Positions 42,903-54,874 of a DNA stretch of 64,000 bases are shown here, piece by piece (positions within the stretch are counted from its first letter, which is position 1; the number at the start of each line of letters is the position of its first letter). The notes beneath the pieces are model-generated. The model was not told where the DNA came from, searched no databases, and worked only from the letters and a program-made list of their open reading frames with translations. The translations under genes were made by a program, and so were the position numbers. Source of the stretch: Isoetes taiwanensis (lineage: Eukaryota > Streptophyta > Lycopodiopsida > Isoetales > Isoetaceae); NCBI GenBank assembly GCA_021234155.1, contig JAJEKV010000020.1:8354563-8418562 (forward strand), in the 5' to 3' direction.

Positions 42903-43525
42903 AAAATTTAATCCCAATGTATGGTTATGATTCGTTAGTTTGAAACTTTAACAACATTGGGTCAAACACGATTAGACTAGTTCGCATGCAAAACATATGC
43001 TACGTCTTCATGCAAGAACCACCAAACTTCTTAACATCTCTAGCTATTTTTCAACTAGGCATCAACTTCACACGTTTTCAAGGATTCAACAATGTCAATG
43101 TACATGATTTGCTTCTCATCACATGTAATGCAATAGATATAGATAGACCTCATTGTCATGGAACTGTGATCTACAAATGCGATACATGTCTAGTTGATCT
43201 TTTTATGGGTTTCCTTTATGAAGCTAGAGTGATGCTAGAAACTAATATTCAATACGACGAAAATGAATAGTTTAATTTGCTCTGTTTACGCAAAGTGCAT
43301 AGCAATTTGGACTACAAGAGCAGAACTTATCTATTTATCCCACAAGAATTGTCTGTATACCACGCAAATCTTTAGGTGTTGACATCTAGAGTTATGGCCA
43401 CAAATATAGATAGAGGGCCAAAACATAGTAATGGTCATTTCTCTTCATCTACCTATAGTTCCCCTCCCTTTGCCAACTCTACAACCAAACCCAACCCATT
43501 CCTCAAGCCTTCCTTACCGCTAGTT
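42903..43525. other. Intergenic, no gene seen
   Basis: AT-rich. A 94-residue open frame at 42,986-43,270 has no recognisable motif, and I do not call it a gene. Confidence 0.5.
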
Positions 43526-43958
43526 TTATTTTTTTTGGAAGGATGAAAAGCAAGTTTATTTAGCACAGGTAAATATTACAGGATGTATAAATCTCATCTA
43601 GCTGTGCAAGCATAAGACAACGCTCCCGAAGCATGAGCCTGAAGCATTAATAATGCTTCACTTCCGCATAGGAGACTAATGATAAGAATTAATTTGGAAA
43701 TACTGAATCCAAATACAGTCTCTCACTTCTTCCCTGAGGGAGGAAGAGTAGTAAGCCATCAGTAGCTTAGCTTGGGCTACAACGATGACTCTACAAACAG
43801 GTGAATAAATGCCTTAGAAAATGTGCAGCCTACGACGCTCCCAGATTGACCACAGTAACCAATCAGACCCAAGATGAAATGTATTCTGTTTATCTGGGGC
43901 CCATACACCTGGGTGGGATGCTAGGAGAACAAATTGGCAATCCAATGTACTGTTAAAT
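43526..43958 (-). pseudogene. LINE zf-RVT relic, 3' half, split by the CACTA-like insertion
   Basis: The minus strand reads SHPGVWAPDKQNTFHLGSDW then LLWSIWERRRLHIF (43,925-43,820) and RVIVVAQAKLLMAYYSSSLR, a typical region after the RT zinc-binding domain of plant LINEs. It ends in an A-rich stretch near 43,526 (minus strand AATAAA, then an A-run). Its upstream half lies at 55,287-55,870, on the other side of the 11.3-kb insertion. Confidence 0.65.
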
Positions 43959-44430
43959 CACAACAAGCGAATGGTCATTTAGCGACGTGGGCTTGCGACG
44001 TTCCTGCGACGTGACGTCGCAATTGACGTGACCATGCGACGTCAATGCGGCGTCCACGTCGCAGAACGCCGCTATCTGGCGGTACTGCGACGTCGACACT
44101 CGTGACTGGCGGTCCGCCACGCCAGGTGGATGTCGGTGCCAAGTGGATGACAGTTGCCACATTTGCGACGTCACGTCACATGCGACGTCGCGGCACTTGG
44201 TCTATCTGTCACGCCAGGTGGACTAGGGCGCCGGGTGGACGACAGGTGTCACGCCAGGTGGATGTCTGCGACGTGACGTCGCATGCGACTTGACGTGACA
44301 TTGCAGAACGGATGACACGTCAGTACGTATTTGACACGTGTACTGCCAAGTCGTAGGTGACCTGGAAGGTGACCGTTGATAATCGCCGCGTCGCGGCGAT
44401 ATCTGACGACGTCAAAACTCATTTCTTAGT
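43959..44430. repeat. Left subterminal GCGACGT repeats of the CACTA-like element
   Basis: GCGACGT or ACGTCGC occurs more than ten times, in both orientations. CACGCCAGGTGGA recurs three times (about 44,118, 44,211 and 44,252). A one-mismatch copy of the right-end palindrome lies at 44,276-44,291. Such sites are the transposase-binding type in CACTA elements. Confidence 0.85.
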
Positions 44431-44436
44431 TGGGTG

Positions 44437-47400
44437 AACATGTGCGGTCTTCTGGCCACGGAACTTGCTCCCCAGGGCAATGTCGACGTCTTGAGTCCAT
44501 TGGCAGAGACGAATCGCGGTTCCGGGGACGGGAGATCGCCCGTCCGTCCCCAGGGCCTTGAAGAGAGGAAATTCGGGCAAGCGGCTTAAAGGATTTTAGG
44601 GTCTCCGGCTCGCCAACACCCCCACTCCACGTCAAGACACGACGCAAGGTCCCGGCCGAATCTGATAAGGAGAGGGCCTCCGAAACGTAAACCCTGTGGG
44701 TTGCCAGGTTCTAGAAGGGTTTGCATTTTGGGGGTTGAGACTTGGTCTGTTGCGCTTGGGACCGGCCGAAGCCGCAAAATGAGAATATGGAGCAAGGGGA
44801 ACCGACGGAGCGGAGTTTGGGCCTGGCCCTCCTCCGATGTGGCAAGTAGAAGTCGGGGGCGCTTTAAAGGGCAAGACATTCATAAATTCGTAATTAATGC
44901 ATTGTACAAAAATAAATTCTGATTTTTTTGCCATTTGGATTTCTAATTCATCTCCAAAGACACGGCCCAATTTTTCGAATTTTTCGGAGAAGGTCTAGGT
45001 CAAAGGGTTAGCTAAAGTCAAAGGAATGGAGTTTGTGGGATCGTTGTACTTGGGGTTGACCTTGACCTGGTGGACGTTGTACTTGGTCTAAGATTGCATT
45101 GAGAATATAAGCAACATAACTATTAGAATGAAGATCATCATAACTACTAGAATGAAGATAAATGATTACGTAAAAAAAAAAAGACTACTACTTGGCGGGG
45201 GTTAGATTTGGTTGCTTGTGATGATGGTTGTGTTTCAAAGATCAAGGCATATGGATAGAGAGAATGCCCATGTTCAAATCTGATTGCTCCCTAAAGCTAT
45301 TTGACATGGATGGCATAATTAACTTGTAATGAATCAAATTCGGGGCAAATGGGGATTTTAGGGTCCCCGCTCAAGGCCAACACCCCCACTCCACTCAAGA
45401 TACGGCAAAGGTCCCGCCAAATCGACAAGAAGAGGGGCTCCTCCAACGTAAACCCCCCTGAGTTGCCGTGTTCTAGAAGGGTTTTCGTTTTGGGGGCCGA
45501 AGTTTTGGTCTTCGGCCACGTAACTTGGTCCCTAGGGCAATATCGACGTTTTGAGTCCATTGGCGAGCCAAATCGCGATTCCGGAGAGGGAGGTCGCATG
45601 TCCGTCCCCAGGGCCTTAGGGAGAGGAAATTCGGGGCAGGCAGCTTCCGGGGGGATTTTAGGGTCCGTGCTCAAGGTCAATACCCCCACTCCACATCAAG
45701 TCACGGCACAAGGTCCCGCCAACCGACAAGGAGAGGGCCTCCAAACGTAAACCCCCGGGGTTGCCGTGTTCTAGAAGGGTTTGCGCTTTGGGGGCCGAGA
45801 CTTGGTCTGTTGCAACTTGGGACTGGCCGAAAGATGCGACCAAGAACCGGAGCAAGGAACCGACAGAGGCGGAGTTTGGGCCTGTCCTCCTCCCGTCGCG
45901 GCAATTAGAAGTCGGGGGCTTTTTTTGCAATGGCAAGACATTCATAAATTCGTAATTAATGCATTGTGCGAAAATAAATTCTGATTTTTTGCCGGTTTGG
46001 ATTCCTAATTCATCTCCGAAGATCTGACCCAATTTTCGAAATTTTCGGAAGGTCTAGGTCAAAGGGTTAGCATTAGAACGGTCGGGGCAGCCCGTTGCAG
46101 GGCAACCGAGCTAGCACCTTTCCCCAAGTCAAACAAGGCCCGGGACCTTGCGGGGATCCCTCACAAGAGGGAGAGTCCCACCCCAAGAGGCGGGATCCAA
46201 AAAAGTTCCCGAGGCAGCCCTTCCTGGCAGCGCTCCCCCGGGGGGCTGCATGCTAATGACCACCCTCCCGGAGCCCGGTTCCCCTATCCGACCATTGGAT
46301 CCTCCGTTCAGGGGCCCCTCTTCGGGAAGGCCCAAAAGATTCCAGATCGGTCCGGGAGAACTTGTCAAACCGCAGGGCGTCCTGAGGTCGGCCTTGTATA
46401 AACCGCAGTGTTTTGTCGTTCGGGCACCGGGGAGGCTCCGGAATAGCAAATCGACCCTACCAAATCGTCCGAAATGGCGAAATTACCCTAAGGAGCAAGT
46501 TACAAGGTCGGTTTTGCAAAAGAAAGAAACACTCACGCCCTCCACGACAGTATCCCGCATCCACATCCTGGGCCAATTGACTACGAGTGTGATGGAAGTG
46601 AGCTACTTTGGCGCTTCTTGGAGGTCGGGTGGTCTTCTGGCCACGGAACTTGGTTCCCAGGGCAATGTCGACGTTCTGAGTCCATTGGCAGAGCCAAATC
46701 GCGATTCCGGAGAGGGGAGGTCGCCCGTCCGTCCCCAGGGCCTTGGGGAGAGGAAATTCGGGGCAAGCAGCTTCCTGGGGGATTTTAGGGTCCGTGCTCT
46801 GGCGTCAACACCCCCACTCCACGTCAAGTCACGGCGCAAGGTCCCTACTAATCGACAAGGAGAGGGCCTCCGAAACGTAAACCCTGTGGGTTGCCAGGTT
46901 CTAGAAGGGTTTGCGTTTTGGGGGCCGAGACTTGGTCTATTGCACTTGGGACCTGGCCGAGAAGCTGCAGCCGAGAATACGGAGCAAGGGGAACAGAGGG
47001 AGCGCGGTTTGGGCTTGTCCTCCTCCCGATGTGGCAAGTAGAAGTCGGGGGGCGCTTTTGCAGTGGCAAGACATTCATAAATTCGCAATTAATGCATTGT
47101 ACGAAAATAAATTCTAATTTTTTGCCAGCTGGATTCCTAATTCATCTCCAGCACACAGCCCAATTTTCGAAATTTTTGGAGAAGGTCTAGGTCAAAGGGT
47201 TAGCATTAGAATGGTCGGGGCAGCCCGTTGCAGGGCAACCGAGCTGGCACCCTTCCCCAAGTCAAACAAGGCCAGGACCTTGCAGGGATCCCTCACAAGA
47301 GGGGAGAGTCCGGACCCCAAGAGGCGGGATCCAAAAAAGTTCCCGAGGCAGCACCCTTCCCCGGCGGGGCCGGGGCCGCTAATGACCACCCTCCCGAGCC

Positions 47401-50400
47401 GGTTCCCCTATCCGGCCGTTGGATCCTCCGCTCGGGGGCCCCTCTTCGGGAAGGCCCAAAAGATTCCAGATCGGTCCGGAGAACTTGTCAAACCGCAGGG
47501 CGCCCCGAGGTCGGCCTTGTATAAAACCGCAGATGTTTTGTCGTTCGAGCACCGGAGAGGCTCGGAATGGCAAATCGACCACCTTAAATCGTCCGGAATG
47601 GCGAAATTACCCTAGGGAGCAAGTTACAAGGTCGGTTTTGCAAAAGAAAGAAACACTCACGCCCTCCACGACAGTATCCCACATCTACATCCTAGGCCAA
47701 TTGACTACGAGTGTGATGGAAGTGAGCTACTTTGGCGCTTCTTGGAGGTCAGGTGGTCTTCTGGCCACGGAACTTGGTCCCCAAGGCAATGTCGATGTTC
47801 TGAGTCCATTGGCAGAGCCAAATCGCGATTCCGGAAAGGGGAGATCGCCCGTCCGTCCCCAGGGCCTTGGGGAGAGGAAATTGCAACAGCGGCTTCCGGG
47901 ATTTTAGGGTCCGTGCTCAAGGCCAACACCCCACTCCATGTCAAGTCACGGCGCAAGGTCCCGGCCGAATCTGAAGAGGAGAGGGCCCGTAAAACGTAAA
48001 CCCTGTGGGTTGCCAGGTTCTAGAAGGGTTTGTGTTTTGAGGGCCGAGACTTGGTCTGTTGCACTTGGGACCTGGCCGAGTGGTTGCAGCCGGGAATACG
48101 GAGCAAGGGGAACTGACGGAGCGGAGTTTGGGCCTGTCCTCCTCCCGATGTGGCAAGTAGAAGTCGGTGGGCGCTTTTGCAGCGGCAAGACATTCATAAA
48201 TTCGCAATTAATGCATTGTACGAAAATAAATTCTGATTTTTTGCCAGCTGGATTCCTAATTCATCTCTAGCACACAGCCCAATTTTCGAAATTTTCGGAG
48301 AAGGTCTAGGTCAAAGGGTTAGCATTAGAACGCTCGGGACAGCCCGTTGCAGGGCAACCGAGCTGGCACCCTCCCCCAAGTCAAACGAGGCCAGGACCTT
48401 GCAGGGATCCCTCACAAGAGGGGAGAGTCTGGACCCCAGGAGGCGGGATCCAAAAAAGTTCCCGAGGCAGCAGCCCTTCTGGCGGGCGCTCCCGGGGGCT
48501 GCACGCTAACGACCACCCTCCCAGATCCCGGTTCCCCGATCCGACCGTTGGATCCTCCGTTCAGGGCCCCTCTTCGGGGAAAGGCCCAAAAGATTCCAGA
48601 TCGGTCCGGAGAACTTGTCAAACCGCGAGGCGCCCCGAGGTCTTGACCTTGTATAAACCCTTGAGTGTTTTGTCGTTTGGGCACCGGGGAGGCTCCGGAA
48701 TGGCAAATCGACCCTGCCAAATCGTCCGGAATGGCGAAATTACCCTAGGGAGCAAGTTACAAGGTCGGTTTTGCAAAAGAAAGAAACACTCACGCCCTCC
48801 ACGACAGTATCCCGCATCCACATCCTGGGCCAATTGACTACGAGTGTGATGGAAGTGAGCTACTTTGGCGCTTCTTGGAGGTCGGGTGGTCTTCTGGCCA
48901 CGGAACTTGGTTCCCAGGGCAATGTCGACGTTCTGAGTCCATTGGCAGAGCCAAATCACGATTCCGGAGAGGGGAGGTCGCCTCCGGCCCCCTGTGGGGC
49001 CTTGGGGAGAGGAAATTCGAGGCAAAGCAGCTTCCTGGGGATTTTAGGGTCCGTGCTCAAGGCCAACACCCCCACTCCACGCCAAGTCACGGGCGCAAGG
49101 TCCCTACCGAATCGGACAAGGAGAGGGCCTCCAAACGTAAACCCCGTGGGTTGCCGTGTTCTAGAAGGGTTTTGGCGCTTTGGGGGCGAGACTTGGTCTA
49201 TTGCACTTGGGACCGGGCCGGTCGAAGCCGCAAATGAAATACGAGCAAGGGGAACAGAGGGAGCGGTTTGGGTTGTCCTCCTCCCGATGTGGCAAGTAGA
49301 AGTCGGGGCTTTGGCAAAGGGCAAGACATTCATAAATTCGCAATTAATGCATTGTACGAAAATAAATTCTAATTTTTTGCCAGCTGGATTCCTAATTCAT
49401 CTCCAGCACACAGCCCAATTTTTGAAATTTTTGGAGAAGGTCTAGGTCAAAGGGTTAGCATTAGAATGGTCGGGGCAGCCCGTTGCGGGGCAACCGAGCT
49501 GGCACCCTTCCCCAAGTCAAACGAGGCCAGGACCTTGCAGGGATCCCTCACAAGAGGGGAGAGTCCGGACCCCAAGAGGCGGGATCCAAAAAAGTTCCCG
49601 AGGCAGCCCTTCCTGGCAGCGCTCCCCCGGGGGGCCGCACGCTAATGACCACCCTCCCGGAGCCCGGTTCCCCTATCCGACCGTTGGATCCTCCGTTCAG
49701 GGGCCCCTCTTCGGGAAGGCCCAAAAGATTCCAGATCGGTCCGAGAGAACTTGTCAAACCGCGGGGCGTCCTGAGGTCGGCCTTGTATAAACCGCAGTGT
49801 TTTGTCGTTCGCACCGGGAGGCTCGGAATGGCAAATCGACCACGCCAAATCGTCCTAATGGCGAAATTACCCTAGGGGAGCAAGTTACAAGGTCGGTTTT
49901 GCAAAAGAAAAAAACTCCACCCTCCACGACAGTATCCCACATCTACATCCTAGGCCAATTGACTACGAGTGTGATGGAAGTGAGCTACTTTGGCGCTTCT
50001 TGGAGGTCAGGTGGTCTTCTGGCCACGGAACTTGGTCCCCAAGGCAATGTCGACGTTCTGAGTCCATTGAGCCAAATCGCGATTCCGGAAAGGGGAGATC
50101 GCCCGTCCGTCCCCAGGGCCTTGGGGAGAGGAAATTCGGGGCAAGCAGCTTCCGGGGGGATTTTAGGGTCCGTGCTCTGGCGTCAACACCCCCACTCCAT
50201 GTCAAGTCACGGCGCAAGGTCCCGGCCGAATCTGAAGAGGAGAGGGCCCGTAAAACGTAAACCCTGTGGGTTGCCAGGTTCTAGAAGGGTTTGTGTTTTG
50301 AGGGCCGAGACTTAGTCTGTTGCACTTGGGACTGGCCCGAGTGGTTCAGCCGAATACGGAGCAAGGGGGCCCGGCGGAGGCGGAGTTTGGGCCTGTCCTC

Positions 50401-51830
50401 CTCCCGATGTGGCAAGTAGAAGTCGGTGGGGCGCTTTTGCGGCCACAAGACATTCATAAATTAGCAATTAATGCATTGTACGAAAATAAATTCTGATTTT
50501 TTGCCACTGGATTCCTAATTCATCTCTAGCACACAGCCCAATTTTGAAATTTTAGGAGAAGGTCTAGGTCAAAGGGTTAGCATTAGAGCGCTTCGGGGCA
50601 GCCCGTTGCGGCAACAACCGGTGGCACCCTCCCCAAGTCAAGCGAGGCCGGGACCTTGCGGGGGATCCCTCACAAGAGGGAGAGTCCGGGACCCCGGAGG
50701 CGGGATCCAAAAAGTTCGAGGCAGCCCCTCTGGCAGCGGCCCCCCGGGGCTGCCTAATGACCACCCTCCCGGGCCGGTTCCCCTATCCGACCGTTGGATC
50801 CTCCGTTCGGGGGCCCCTCTTGGGAAGGCCCAAAAGATTCCAGTCGGTCCAGGAGAACTTGTCAAACCGCCGAGGAAATCCCGGTCGGCCTTGTATAAAC
50901 CCTTGCAGTGTTTTGTCGTTTGGGCACCGGGAGGCTCCGGAATGGCAAATCGACCACCGCCAAATCGTCCTAATGGCGAAAATTACCCTAGGGAGCAAGT
51001 TACAAGGTCGGTTTTGCAAAAGAAAGAAACACTCACGCCCTCCACGACAGTATCCCGCATCCACATCCTGGGCCAATTGACTACGAGTGTGATGGAAGTG
51101 AGCTACTTTGGCGCTTCTTGGAGGTCGGGTGGTCTTCTGGCCACGGAACTTGGTTCCCAGGGCAATGTCGATGTTCTGAGTCCATTCGCAGAGCCAAATT
51201 GCGATTCCGGAGAGGGGAGGTCGCCCGTCCATCCCCAGGGCCTTGGGGAGAGGAAATTCGGGGCAAGCAGCTTCCGGGGGGATTTTAGGGTCCGTGCTCT
51301 GGCGTCAACACCCCCACTCCACGTCAAGTCACGGCGCAAGGTCCCGGCCGAATCTGACAAGGAGAGGGCCTCCAAAACGTAAACCCTGTGGGTTGCCAGG
51401 TTCTAGAAGGGTTTGCGTTTTGAGGGCCGAGACTTGGTCTGTTGCACTTGGGACCTGGCCGAGTGGCTGCAGCCGAGAAAACGGAGTAAGGGGAACTGAC
51501 GGAGCGGAGTTTGGGCCTGTCCTCCTCCCGATGTGGCAAGTAGAAGTCGGGGGGCGCTTTTGCAGTGGCAAGACATTCATAAATTCGCAATTAATGCATT
51601 GTAGGAAAATAAATTCTGATTTTTTGCCAGCTGGATTCCTAAATCATCTCCAGCGCACAACCCAATTTTCGAAATTTTTGGAGAAGGTCTAGATCAAAGG
51701 GTTAGCATTAGAACGGTCGGGGCAGCCCGTTGCAGGGCAACCGAGCTGGCACCCTCCCCCAAGTCAAACGAGGCCATCCTCTGTTTAGGGGCCCCTCTTC
51801 GGGAAGGCCTCAGGACTGTCTTAAGCCTAG
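44437..51830 (+). repeat. Satellite-like tandem array, period about 1,125 bp
   Basis: The anchor GATGGAAGTGAGCTACTTTG lies at 46,591, 47,715, 48,848, 49,973 and 51,091, so successive periods are 1,124, 1,133, 1,125 and 1,118 bp. Partial and rearranged units extend from 44,437 to 46,080, and the last unit is cut near 51,830. Each unit is GC-rich with one AT-rich patch (ATTCATAAATTCGCAATTAA, ATGCATTGTACGAAAATAAA). Open frames occur in several phases but are shifted from unit to unit by small indels, so they are not coding. The unit family is unknown to me. Confidence 0.9.
45020..45345. other. Unique spacer inside the tandem array
   Basis: About 325 bp of AT-rich text unlike the array unit, containing a short repeat (AACTA-TAGAATGAAGAT, twice near 45,119 and 45,141). 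It separates the first partial unit from the rest. Confidence 0.6.
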
Positions 51831-52139
51831 GGACAAACTTTAATGAGCATCACATTTAAAAAAGACGTCAAAAAAAAAAAATATAAAGTCCATAATGTCG
51901 CTATAACAAAATACGTCGCGTGGACATCGCATGCGACGTCACGTGCGACGTTCTGTAATTTTTTGAAACTGCGCGCGGCCGGCTTTCCCGCACCTTTTCT
52001 TTTCGCTTCCTCTTCGAGCTTTTTTGGGCGTCTGGCGGCTACTACTACCTGATCGACACGCAAGCAACTATTCTAAAGGTTAGTACATCATATTTTTTAG
52101 ATTGAATAGGTTTTTTGGATTGAAAGGTGCATGCCTAAC

Positions 52140-53060
52140 CTAGGTTTTTTGTGTTCTTCATTTTTCTTCTTCTCTCATTCTTCTCTTCTATTCTTTCCCC
52201 TTCCTTTCTTCTTCCCTTCTCTTCTTTCCTTCTCTTCTTCTCTCTTCTTCTTCTCTTCTTCTCTTCTTCTCTCATTTCTCTTCATATTTCTCTTCTTTTC
52301 TTCTCTTCTTTCCTTCTCTTCTTTCTTCTTCTCTTCTTCTCTCATTTCTTCTCTTCTTCTCTCATTTCTCTTCATATTTCTCTTCTTTCCTTCTCTTCTT
52401 CTTCTCTCTTCTTCTTCTTCTTCTCTTCTTCTCTTCTTCTCTCATTTCTTCTCATTTCTTCTCTTCTTCTCTCATTTCTCTTCATATTTCGTTTTCTTCC
52501 CTTCTTCCCTTCTCTTATTTCTTCCCTTCTTCCTCCTTCTATTCTTTCTCTTCCCCTTCGATTCTATTCTTCTCTTCTCTTATTCTATTCTTCTCGATTC
52601 TATTCTTCTCTTCTCTTATTCTATTCTATTCTTCTCTTCTCTGTCTCTTATTCTCTTATTCTCTTCTCTTATTCGATTCTATTCTTCTCTTCTCTTCGAT
52701 TCTATTCTTCCTTTCTCTTCTTCCCTTCTTCGATTCTTTCTTCTTCTCTTATTTTTTTATCTCTTCTTTCCTTCTCTTATTTTTCTCTTCATATTTCTTT
52801 TCCTTCCCTTCTTCCCTTCTTTCTCCTTTTATTCTTTCTCTTCCCCTTCGATTCTATTCTTCTCTTCCCCCCCCCCCACATCATTTCTTCTTCTCTCTCC
52901 TTAGTGCTTTCCCTTCCCATCTTGACCCTTCCCTTATTTCTTCTCCCCCCCCCCCCCTCTCTTGTTTCTCCCACCCTTATCTTCTTCTTTGATTATTTTT
53001 TTTTCTTTTCTTGATTTTCCATTTTTTCCACTTTAATTTTTTTATTTTTTTCGATCTTCT
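52140..53060 (+). repeat. Pyrimidine-only tract (TTCTC-rich), about 0.9 kb
   Basis: Almost exclusively C and T on the plus strand for about 900 bp, built from TTCTCTTC, TTCTATTC and CATTTCTCTTCATATTTC units, with C-runs at 52,867-52,877 and 52,946-52,957. It lies between a donor-like GGTTAGTA (52,079) and an acceptor-like TTGTTGCAG (53,090-53,098), so it may be an expanded intron. Confidence 0.9.
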
Positions 53061-53225
53061 TCTTCTTCTGTTCTTATTCTTTTAACTTTTTGTTGCAGGT
53101 TTGGCAGCTGTCCTTTTTTATTTGGGCCCGGCAGGATCTTGTCTGCACACGTTCTTCATTTGGTAAGTTCATCACACTTGCATTTTTTTTATAGCTTTAA
53201 ATAGGTTAAAAAAAAATTGGCCGAA

Positions 53226-53733
53226 GTGGCTTGTTCAAGGGCACGGGTCGGCTCCACCTAGAGTGGAGAGGACCATGTGTACTCGGGTTCGAAGTCCACT
53301 TCCACTATGATCAAATTTTATTTTCCTAGGTTAAGGAGTGGCTTGTTCAAGGGCACGGTCGGCTCCACCTAGAGTGGAGAGGATCACTTACCCGGGTTCA
53401 AGTCGACTTCGACTTGTTATTTGTTAGGTCTAAAATAAAATTGTAGTGGCTTGTTCAAGGGCACGGTCGGCTCCACCTTGCGTGGAGAGGACCAGATGTC
53501 CGGGTCCAAGTCCACTTTTCTTCTCATTCTTAGGTAGAGGTGGCTATGGCAAGGACATGGTCGGCTCCACCGCGAGTGGAGAGGACCAGGTGTTCGGGCC
53601 TTAGTTCACGTTCATTATCAGTTTTAGCTAGAGGTAGCTAGGGCAAGGACATGGTCAGCTCCACCATGAGTGGAGGGGACCAGATGTTCGGGCCCTAGTC
53701 CCACATTTCTTATTATTTTTGTTAGGTAGAGGT
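53226..53733 (+). repeat. Five degenerating ~94-112-bp tandem units with tRNA-like features
   Basis: Units start near 53,226, 53,338, 53,446, 53,540 and 53,634. Each has GTGGCT..G.CAAGG.CA.GG, the hairpin CTCCAC-N5-GTGGAG and a GGGTTCGAAGTCCA-like B-box word, best kept in unit 1. In unit 1 the outer GAAGTGG and CCACTTC pair like an acceptor stem. A proper anticodon loop (T33) is lacking, so these are not tRNA genes; they could be tRNA-derived SINE monomers. Confidence 0.6.
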
Positions 53734-53882
53734 ATTATTATTTTCTTATTATTATTTTATTTAAAAAATAAAATGAATAGAGTTTCCCTTCGATGATGGG
53801 CGAGCTTCTACGAAAAAGGAGGTACATGACCTAATCATAGTCTTGTTTTTATTATTTTAATATTGCGTTGATCTATCGATTT

Positions 53883-54597
53883 ATGTCAAAGGCAAAGAGT
53901 GGTCAAGGAACCCAAGGCGACTTACTTGCGAAAAAAGTTGGAGGCGATTGGTCAAAAGTCCCTAAACCACTTAATCTCCACAAGGAAGATATCAAGGTAT
54001 TTCTTATTTTTTTTGCCATTCGTTCACTTTAACTTGTGATAATGTTGTGTGCCTTGCAATCAGATTGCATTCGAACGTGCAAAGGATCCAGAACAGAAAC
54101 ATAGAGCTCGGGACCGAAACAAAGCAACTAAAAGTGAACGAAAAGCCGCCTCATTTGGGCTCCAGTGATTCGGAAAGGGGTTTCACCATAGATTCGTAAG
54201 AGCTATATTAGTTCACATTAATTTTAATAAGAACTTTAAATGTCATTAGCTAATACTGCGTTATATTGTCATAGACCTATCTATATACGGGTTTCCCCTA
54301 ACAAGCAAAGACGTAAAAATAGCCACGGAACGTGGAGTTTGTTTATCTGTATCAAGCTATTATCTGAGAGGGGAACCGTCCCCACATCACGGAATGCGGG
54401 GGTGCGTTGTAGAAAATTATTATAATTCTATGAACTACATTAATGCCATATTCTTTTGGTTTTATAGGAAGCATGTATGAGATGAATCAAGCCCTAGACG
54501 AGGACATGGGGCGCGGGTGGCTCGAGGGATCTGCAAACTATGGTGGAGGGCCATCCAATCGCAACCCCGAATCGGATGACTACTCCACTGGAATCGG
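53883..54597 (+). pseudogene. Small spliced gene remnant inside the CACTA-like element
   Basis: An exon 53,883-53,996 (MSKAKSGQGTQGDLLAKKVG, GDWSKVPKPLNLHKEDIK) ends at a GTATTT donor. After a TTGCAATCAG acceptor the next exon (from 54,064) continues in phase: AFERAKDPEQKHRARDRNKA, TKSERKAASFGLQ, then a stop at 54,166. A third exon-like piece after TTTTATAG (54,471) reads YEMNQALDEDMGRGWLEG to a stop at 54,605. The basic RNKAT..ER segment is reminiscent of the second protein of plant En/Spm elements, but the match is weak. It could also be a captured gene. Confidence 0.4.
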
Positions 54598-54643
54598 CAG
54601 AGATTAGCTCTAGGCTAAAAGGGTGGATACTCCCCTTAACGAG

Positions 54644-54795
54644 TCTTTTGTGATTATTTAAAAATATAAATACAATTCACTTTTGTGATTATTTAAAAAT
54701 ATAAATATAAAAATACTTTTGTGATTATTTAAAAATATAAATATAAAAATACTTTTGTGATTATTTAAAAATATAAATATAAAAATATAAATGCC
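54644..54795 (+). repeat. 36-bp tandem repeat, four copies
   Basis: CTTTTGTGATTATTTAAAAA followed by TATAAATATAAAAATA repeats with period about 36 bp, nearly identical between copies. It lies between the gene remnant and the right subterminal region. Confidence 0.9.
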
Positions 54796-54874
54796 CTTTT
54801 ACTCCTTGTACATCATATTGTAATAATTATCTAAGCCAAACATTTTTTTATTTTTTTTTTTATTTTTTTCTTGC

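Noticed and set aside
42986-43270. A 94-residue open frame
   Set aside because: No domain, no splice or start context, and AT-rich sequence gives frames of this length by chance.
46148-47041. A 297-residue open frame and similar long frames in other array units
   Set aside because: The frame is not kept between tandem units, where small indels shift it, and long frames occur on both strands, as expected from GC-rich non-coding repeats.
52131-53014. Overlapping 257- and 287-residue open frames rich in Ser, Phe and Leu
   Set aside because: They are a by-product of a pyrimidine-only tract that cannot form stops on this strand in most phases; low complexity, no domain.
53226-53300. Possible functional tRNA gene in the first tandem unit
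   Set aside because: The anticodon loop lacks T33, the T stem pairs poorly, and all five units decay; treated as a tRNA-like repeat only.
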